A DNA stretch of 64,000 nt from Prosthecobacter fusiformis (lineage in GTDB: Bacteria > Verrucomicrobiota > Verrucomicrobiia > Verrucomicrobiales > Verrucomicrobiaceae), in NCBI RefSeq assembly GCF_004364345.1, contig NZ_SOCA01000003.1, positions 372,001 through 436,000 of the forward strand. Reading direction: 5' to 3'. The notes beneath the pieces are model-generated. The model worked only from the letters and a program-made list of their open reading frames with translations. It was not told where the DNA came from and searched no databases. The position numbers were made by a program, and so were the translations under genes. Below are positions 59,114 through 64,000 of the stretch, in pieces (the first letter of the stretch is position 1; each line of letters opens with the position of its first letter).

Positions 59114-60244
59114 ATGGGTATGAAAACAAAAACTTTTCCTCTGAGCCTGGGTTTTGGCGCGGTGGCGCTGCTGGGGGCTTGTGTGATTGGTCTGCCCCTG
59201 ACTGCGATGGCGCGGCCCGGCGATGAGTCCAGCCGCGAGCGATCCCCAAGCCAGGCACGTCCTTCTTCTTCCAGTAGGCCTTCCATTTCACGGCCTTCGC
59301 CCTCTTCGTCGAGACCGTCGATATCGCGGCCCTCTCCCTCTTCTTCCTCGTCTTCGCGGCCGTCGTTTACACGTCCGTCAACATCTTCGAGTTCATCCCG
59401 ACCGTCATTCACGCGTCCCTCGACGTCTTCAAGTTCCCGGCCTTCGATCACACGCCCACCGACTTCTTCGGGATCATCTCGGCCCTCGTTCACTCGTCCC
59501 TCGACGCCTTCTAGCTCCCGCCCTTCGGTTTCACGCCCGCCGAGCTCTTCGAGTTCGTCCCGCCCTTCATTCACACGGCCACCCACGACTTCGAGTTCCC
59601 GGCCTTCGTTCACACGTCCGCCGACCTCATCGGGTTCATCACGTCCATCATTCACGCGCCCACCTACATCTTCGGACTCCAGGCCTTCCTTTACGCGTCC
59701 TTCGACTCCGAGCCGTTCTCCAAGCAGCCGGGAAGAAATCCGCAGGCCAGAAAGTTCCCGCAGTGATTCATTTTCCCGCCGTCCAGGCTCAAGCTTCGGG
59801 CGTCCTGGATTCACCACAGCCTCCAGCAGCAGGCATCGTCACTTCCATGATTCGTCACGCTTCGCCAGTATTGACCGTCATGTAGCCTTTCGTTCTTATC
59901 CGCGCAGCCATTATCGGTTGTGCCATGGGCAAGGTTACCGTGGTCTGGGCTGGTATTTCGGTCCGCCGAACATGTCTTACTACTATGAGACTCCCGGCGT
60001 GTACTATTACAGCTCTCTGACCGCCGCTCCATCCACCTATGTGAACCTGTCGTATTCCCCAGCCAATTCACTGGACTACGCTGTGCAGGAGTCCCTGGCT
60101 GAACTGGGATACTATGACGGTCCTCTGGACGGCGACATCGGTCCAATGTCGCGCCTCGCAATCGCCAATTTCCAGGCTGACAATGGCCTGGAACCCACCG
60201 GGATTATTGACGAAACCCTCGTCGATTATCTCGGGATTCAGTGA
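59114..60244 (+). CDS. Secreted Ser/Pro/Arg-repeat protein with peptidoglycan-binding domain
   Basis: A 376-residue envelope protein. The N-terminus has a signal peptide (FGAVALLGACVIGLPLTAMA); LGAC could act as lipobox, but AMA-RP could be a normal cleavage site. Residues about 50-205 hold eleven copies of RPS(F/I/V)(T/S)RP separated by Ser/Thr/Pro runs, a disordered basic linker. A Tyr-rich part (NMSYYYETPGVYYYSS) precedes a C-terminal PG_binding_1 domain (SLAELGYYDGPLDGDIGP to FQADNGLEPTGIIDETLV). A strong terminator follows. It probably crosslinks the wall and outer layers. Confidence 0.85.
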   Translation: MGMKTKTFPLSLGFGAVALLGACVIGLPLTAMARPGDESSRERSPSQARPSSSSRPSISRPSPSSSRPSISRPSPSSSSSSRPSFTRPSTSSSSSRPSFTRPSTSSSSRPSITRPPTSSGSSRPSFTRPSTPSSSRPSVSRPPSSSSSSRPSFTRPPTTSSSRPSFTRPPTSSGSSRPSFTRPPTSSDSRPSFTRPSTPSRSPSSREEIRRPESSRSDSFSRRPGSSFGRPGFTTASSSRHRHFHDSSRFASIDRHVAFRSYPRSHYRLCHGQGYRGLGWYFGPPNMSYYYETPGVYYYSSLTAAPSTYVNLSYSPANSLDYAVQESLAELGYYDGPLDGDIGPMSRLAIANFQADNGLEPTGIIDETLVDYLGIQ

Positions 60245-60274
60245 TGCGAGAGACAGGAGTGATTTTAAACCACA

Positions 60275-60317
60275 AATGCCCAGCAATGTGTCTATTGCTG
60301 GGCATTCGTGTTTTTTT
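60275..60317 (+). terminator. Rho-independent terminator
   Basis: A perfect 13-bp stem AATGCCCAGCAAT (60275-60287) and ATTGCTGGGCATT (60294-60306) with a 6-nt loop, followed by CGTG and seven T residues. It ends the peptidoglycan-binding protein's transcript; the opposite-strand gene ends at 60376. Confidence 0.92.
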
Positions 60318-60375
60318 GAATGTTTCCTGAGCAGGTGGGTTTCTTGAATGCTGACGGGGGCCTTGCGGTTCCCAG

Positions 60376-61482
60376 TTACTTGGAGAGGTGGAAGCCGCTA
60401 TTGGCCATCAGCTCTCCGTTCATGAGGATGTCCACACCGTGTTGACCGGGGTGGTGGAGGCGGGTAGTGAAGTCTTTGATGGTTTGCTCACGGGTGAGGG
60501 TGATGGTTTCACCGGGGGCGAGGGTGAACTCTTTCCATTTGAAGACTTTGGCGGAGGTGCTGCCACTTTTTTTAACGTAGTGAAGTGCGTAATCGACGAC
60601 GAGGCGCTGGGGGACGGTGGCTATGGACTGAAGCTGGAGGGTGAGGCGGATTTTTTGGCCTAACTGAATGTTGTCTGGCGTGACGGTGAAGTGGTGGATT
60701 TTGACTTCGACCTTGCCGCTGGCTCCGATGATAGCGAGGGCCCTGGGATCTCCCTTTTTGATGAGAGTGCGGAGGGCGTGGCGGGCGATCCAGGTGGTGT
60801 GTGGGCTTTCACCCAGGGGCCAGGTGTGGAGGAGATCGAGCACCCAAGCGGGGTGGTCTTTGGTGATGTCGTTGAGGTGGTTGGCGACGGATTTTCGGAC
60901 GTAAAGACTAGGGTCAGCGCGGAGGTTTTGGAGGATGGGGAGGACGGGGGTGGGATCGGCGATGAGGGCATCGAGCCTGAAGGACCAGGGGAGACGTGGG
61001 CGGCATCCCTCACTGGCGAGGCGGCGGACGTGGTCGTTGTCATCGCGGGACCAAGCCTCCATGACGGCGAGAGTGCGTGGGAGGTCTTGACGGAGGAAGG
61101 GACGGATGGCGAACTCGGCAGAGCTAAAGGGAGTAAAATATTTGAGGGCCTCGAGGGAGAGATCGAAGTGCTGGAGGCCGTATTGAGCAACGTAATCGGG
61201 AAGGACGAGACCGACGAAGCTGTGGTTGATGCGGGGGGCGAGGGCGCGGAGGATTTTGACGGCGGCGGGGTATTTGCTTGGAAGGGTCGCGTGAAGGCTC
61301 TCGGTGGTACGGCGGAGGCGCTGCATGAGGGAGAGCTCGTCGAGATCAGTGAGGGCAAGCTTGAGGAAGTGTTTGGAGTCGAATGCTGGCTGGAGGGCCG
61401 TGACCTCGCTGGCGATGTGGCGGAGGCGGGGGGCATCGAACCAGTCTTTCAGGGCGGGGGCGGGAGGTACTTCTTCAGTCAT
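60376..61482 (-). CDS. AlkC-like DNA alkylation repair glycosylase
   Basis: A 368-residue protein from the ATG at 61482; an in-frame ATG at 61533 would add 17 residues of low complexity. The N-terminal two thirds are HEAT-like helices (LRHIASEVTALQPAFDSKHF, FAIRPFLRQDLPRTLAVMEA, RRLASEGCRPRLPWSFRL, YVRKSVANHLNDITKDHPAW), typical of AlkC/AlkD glycosylases that remove alkylated bases. The last 110 residues (KVEVKIHHFTVTPDNIQLGQ, KIRLTLQLQS, GQHGVDILMNGEL) form an Ig-like domain, the hallmark of AlkC. It stands alone on the reverse strand. Confidence 0.88.
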   Translation of the reverse strand: MTEEVPPAPALKDWFDAPRLRHIASEVTALQPAFDSKHFLKLALTDLDELSLMQRLRRTTESLHATLPSKYPAAVKILRALAPRINHSFVGLVLPDYVAQYGLQHFDLSLEALKYFTPFSSAEFAIRPFLRQDLPRTLAVMEAWSRDDNDHVRRLASEGCRPRLPWSFRLDALIADPTPVLPILQNLRADPSLYVRKSVANHLNDITKDHPAWVLDLLHTWPLGESPHTTWIARHALRTLIKKGDPRALAIIGASGKVEVKIHHFTVTPDNIQLGQKIRLTLQLQSIATVPQRLVVDYALHYVKKSGSTSAKVFKWKEFTLAPGETITLTREQTIKDFTTRLHHPGQHGVDILMNGELMANSGFHLSK

Positions 61483-61788
61483 GGGTTTAGAAGCTAGGAG
61501 CAGTGGGTGCGGTGACGTGGGAGATTCGGTCATGGGGGCGCTGCGGCGGCCAAAGATGATGAAAGAGAGCATGTCTGGAGCAGACATGGCCCGAGGGACT
61601 GACAACGGTGTGTCAGGAGAGTGAGAAAAAATGACGAATGGCGGAGGGGGAGAACGGTATTCCGTGGTGCGCGAACCACGTCACGGGGGAGCTTGCGATC
61701 CATGGAGGGGTCCCCATCAAAGCAGCGGTCACGGCTAATTTCTTCGAACTTCAGGACTCTTCGTGACTGTAAGGCAGGTGAGAGGAAG

Positions 61789-62118
61789 TCAGTCTTTGCG
61801 GACTTTCTCGGCGATCTGGAAGATAGCGAGGATGACCTCCATGATCACGCGGGCGGTGAGCACGTACATGAGAAAGGCGACCGGGCCGGTGACAAGGGTA
61901 AAGAGGCCGTAAAAAAGGCCGACGCTGAAGCCGCTGGCCATCCACCCTAGCGCGGCGAGGGTGGCGGCAATGAGGCTCAGAGCGTAAAGAACACGGATGA
62001 GGTGGGGCGTAACGAACCTTTTGAATGAGAAATCGAGGACAAGGTCCATCACAGCACGTACTTCGGACCAGAGGGAGGTGGTGCCCTGGGAGAGTTTTTC
62101 AGGTGGGGGCGCGCTCAT
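61789..62118 (-). CDS. DUF4282 inner membrane protein
   Basis: A 109-residue protein from the ATG at 62118. After a Pro-rich start, DLVLDFSFKRFVTPHLIRVL and two membrane segments (LYALSLIAATLAALGWM and LFYGLFTLVTGPVAFLMYVL), then TARVIMEVILAIFQI, match the DUF4282 pattern. Function unknown. A longer version from 62217 is open but unlike the family. It is divergent from mfd. Confidence 0.82.
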   Translation of the reverse strand: MSAPPPEKLSQGTTSLWSEVRAVMDLVLDFSFKRFVTPHLIRVLYALSLIAATLAALGWMASGFSVGLFYGLFTLVTGPVAFLMYVLTARVIMEVILAIFQIAEKVRKD

Positions 62119-62345
62119 AGGGAGGTAACGTGGCGGGGGGTGGAGTTTGTGCAAGAGATGGGAGCTGGATTCCGCATGTGCGATTGGCCAATGAGCAGGT
62201 GGAACGGGAAGGCTCATGCCGCCAGGAGCGGCCGTAGCATTTTGAGGTGTGGCTCGGGTTGCGAGGGCAGGGTTTGTGCGCCTTCGTGAGGATGAGGGGC
62301 GTTTATACCCTGCTATTTGTGTCTGATCCTGTCCCGGTGAAAAAG

Positions 62346-62369
62346 GCGGCGCGTAAAGCCGCCCCTACG
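62346..62369. repeat. REP-like hairpin upstream of mfd
   Basis: GGCGGC (62346-62351) pairs with GCCGCC (62359-62364) around a 7-nt loop, followed by CCTAC. On the reverse strand this reads GTAG and then the hairpin, the same GTAG-plus-hairpin layout as the element at 10472-10519. The rest of 62119-62414 is intergenic. Confidence 0.4.
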
Positions 62370-62414
62370 AAACGCAAACACTCCCCTCCTGCTGCGAAGC
62401 GGGAGAGGGTGGAA

Positions 62415-64000
62415 ATGCATGGCTTAGTGGCCGCAGTGCTGGAAACGGAGGTGTTTGCTACAAAGCTGAAGGGACTGGGTGGAAAAAAGGAGATCGTGCT
62501 GGACCATGTGACAAGAGAGGCCCGGGCCTTTGCTGTGGCAGTGGTGATGGGGCATGTCGCGAAGGCAATCCCGGGACGAAGGCTGTGGGTGCTGTGCCCG
62601 GATGTGAAGACACAGGATGCGCTGCACGCTGAGCTGATGGTATGGGGATGCCCTGCACTTTATTTTCCGAGGCAGAGCGCGCTGGATCTGGAGGCACTGC
62701 AAGACCCGGAAAGCCTAGCGGAGCGGGTGTCTGTGTTGAGCCGCTGGCGGGAGCATGCTCCAGACTGTCCGCTGGCGCTGGTGGTCTGTGCGGAGAGTCT
62801 GGGAGAGACCGTGCCGGCTGCGAGGGAGATCGAGAACCAGCGGCGGACGTTGGAGGTGGGTGCCAAGCTGGACGTGGAGGCTTTCCTGGAGGAACTAGAC
62901 GGGGCGGGTTATGAAAGGGTGCCGGTGGTGATGGAGCGTGGCCAGTTTGCACGACGCGGGGGCATTGTGGACTTTTTTTCCTGGCAGGCTGAGGAGCCGT
63001 TGAGGCTGGAGTTTTTCGATGATGAGCTGGAGTCCATTCGGGCTTTTGACATTCATCATCAGGCGTCTATTCGGCGGATGGAGAGGGCAGGGATTCTCTT
63101 GCAGATCAGCGAGGCGGCGGCGGATGAGGGAAAGGTGGAGGACTATCTGCTGCCGGAGGATATAGTGCTGATGGTGGGCGGGGATGAATCGAGGCCGTGC
63201 CAGGTGCGGATCGTGGAAGATGCGGCACCTGGTGAAATGGTGGAGGACTATGGGACGGCGATTCATGAGAATCCGCTGGGGGTCTTTGATGCATCGGACT
63301 TTGTGCTGCATGAGGCGCGGCGGAAGCAGTTTCAAATGCAGGTGAAGGAGTGGCAGGGAATGGGGTGGCGGACGGTGGTTTTTTTCCACAATGAGGCAGA
63401 GAAAGAGCGTTTTGCGGAGCTGTCCGAAACACTGGAGATGAAGCCTCTGGAAAGTTTGTTAGGCCTGCTTTACCGGGGCTTCACAGTGCCTGCGGCAAAG
63501 CTGGCGGTACTAACCGGTGCGGAAATCTTTGGCCGACACCAGCACACGCGACGGGTTCGGGGGTCGAAGCTGGATGACCCGGAGACTTTGAGGAAGGCGC
63601 GGGATGTTTTGCGCGAACTGCGGGACGGGGATCTAGTGGTGCATGCGGACCATGGGGTGGCGCGGTATGGCGGGGTGAGCACACGCATTGCGCCTGGGGG
63701 GCGGCGTGAGGAGGTGCTGGTGCTGCACTATGCGGATGAGGCGAAGTTTTTTGTACCTGTGGCCCAGGCGCACATGGTGACGCGGTATGTAGGCGTAGGT
63801 GGGAAAGCCCCGGCCCTCAGCAAGCTGGGGGGCGCGTCATGGCAGAAGACACGGAAGAGCGCGGAGAAAAGTGTGGAGGAATTTGCCGCGAAGATGCTGA
63901 CGATCAGTGCAGAAAGGCAGAGCGTGACGGGCTATGCCTTTTCCCACGATACGAAGTGGCAGGTGGAGTTTGAGAACTCGTTCCTTTATCGGGAAACACC
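62415..64000 (+). CDS. mfd: Transcription-repair coupling factor Mfd (3' end outside window)
   Basis: An open frame from the ATG at 62415, preceded by a purine-rich GAGAGGGTGGAA, to the window edge (528 codons). In-frame starts at 62337 (GTG) and 62292 (ATG) would add basic residues but would place a REP-like hairpin in the coding region. The N-terminal UvrB-like part includes FARRGGIVDFFSWQAEE and RLEFFDDELESIRAFD. The RNA-polymerase-interacting CarD-like domain includes DLVVHADHGVARYGGV and LHYADEAKFFVPVAQAHMV. Mfd removes stalled RNA polymerase from DNA lesions and recruits the UvrABC system; the helicase part lies outside the window. Confidence 0.93.
   Translation, partial: MHGLVAAVLETEVFATKLKGLGGKKEIVLDHVTREARAFAVAVVMGHVAKAIPGRRLWVLCPDVKTQDALHAELMVWGCPALYFPRQSALDLEALQDPESLAERVSVLSRWREHAPDCPLALVVCAESLGETVPAAREIENQRRTLEVGAKLDVEAFLEELDGAGYERVPVVMERGQFARRGGIVDFFSWQAEEPLRLEFFDDELESIRAFDIHHQASIRRMERAGILLQISEAAADEGKVEDYLLPEDIVLMVGGDESRPCQVRIVEDAAPGEMVEDYGTAIHENPLGVFDASDFVLHEARRKQFQMQVKEWQGMGWRTVVFFHNEAEKERFAELSETLEMKPLESLLGLLYRGFTVPAAKLAVLTGAEIFGRHQHTRRVRGSKLDDPETLRKARDVLRELRDGDLVVHADHGVARYGGVSTRIAPGGRREEVLVLHYADEAKFFVPVAQAHMVTRYVGVGGKAPALSKLGGASWQKTRKSAEKSVEEFAAKMLTISAERQSVTGYAFSHDTKWQVEFENSFLYRET

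Noticed and set aside
58921-59817. 298-codon reverse frame with VGGRVNEGRD-like repeats
   Set aside because: The repeats mirror the Ser/Pro/Arg codon repeats of the forward gene, and the frame covers its signal peptide; a shadow.
60691-61497. 268-codon forward frame opposite the AlkC-like gene
   Set aside because: The reverse strand encodes a recognisable HEAT plus Ig-like protein over the same span; the forward protein is low-complexity Gly/Glu/Val.

Overview
The window looks like chromosomal DNA of a free-living Verrucomicrobiota bacterium, probably close to Prosthecobacter or Verrucomicrobium. This is inferred from gene content: a PEP-CTERM protein with autotransporter-type beta repeats, an ECF sigma/FecR pair next to sulfatases, DUF1080 and several Gfo/Idh/MocA oxidoreductases, a REP-associated (RAYT-like) transposase, very large secreted YD-repeat proteins, and few clear Shine-Dalgarno sites. 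No 16S or other marker gene is present to confirm it.

Left part (1-12 kb). A cut-off ATPase_2-type gene is preceded by two copies of a 15-bp-period repeat block. A small TerB-like gene, leuA and a tRNA-Ser(CGA) follow. Directly beside the tRNA is a compact leftward module: ParB/DNA methyltransferase, DUF5681 protein, shortened terminase-like ATPase, DUF2924 protein and serine recombinase. It looks like a phage-derived mobile element without structural genes. After it come an XRE regulator, a lipoprotein, a double-HTH gene broken by a TAG codon with a REP-like hairpin at its front, and a transposase broken by a TGA codon.

Centre (12.2-40.8 kb). One leftward cluster of secreted proteins contains a frameshifted beta-helix protein gene, a small lipoprotein gene, and a 26.6-kb gene for a protein of about 8,877 residues. 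That protein has a signal peptide, sugar-binding-like repeats, about 19 modules separated by calcium-binding DxDxDG motifs, a transglutaminase-like segment, a DUF6531/YD-repeat (RHS) cage, and a C-terminal tip with a nucleotidyltransferase motif. A 131-residue gene overlapping its 3' end is the likely immunity gene. This polymorphic-toxin architecture is the most striking feature of the window.

Right part (42-59 kb). A rightward polysaccharide-utilisation locus runs from an ECF sigma factor and FecR-like partner through a two-domain polysaccharide lyase, a Tat-exported oxidoreductase, two sulfatases (iduronate-2-sulfatase-like and N-sulfatase-like), DUF1080, a NagB deaminase fused to a PIG-L domain that has lost its metal ligands, a PEP-CTERM protein, a small HTH protein, a second oxidoreductase, a PIG-L deacetylase and a NupG-like transporter. 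Together they suggest uptake and breakdown of a sulfated amino-sugar/uronic-acid polymer such as a glycosaminoglycan; this substrate is inferred. The window ends with a peptidoglycan-binding protein with Ser/Pro/Arg repeats, an AlkC-like DNA glycosylase, a DUF4282 membrane protein and the start of mfd. No CRISPR array or rRNA gene was seen.
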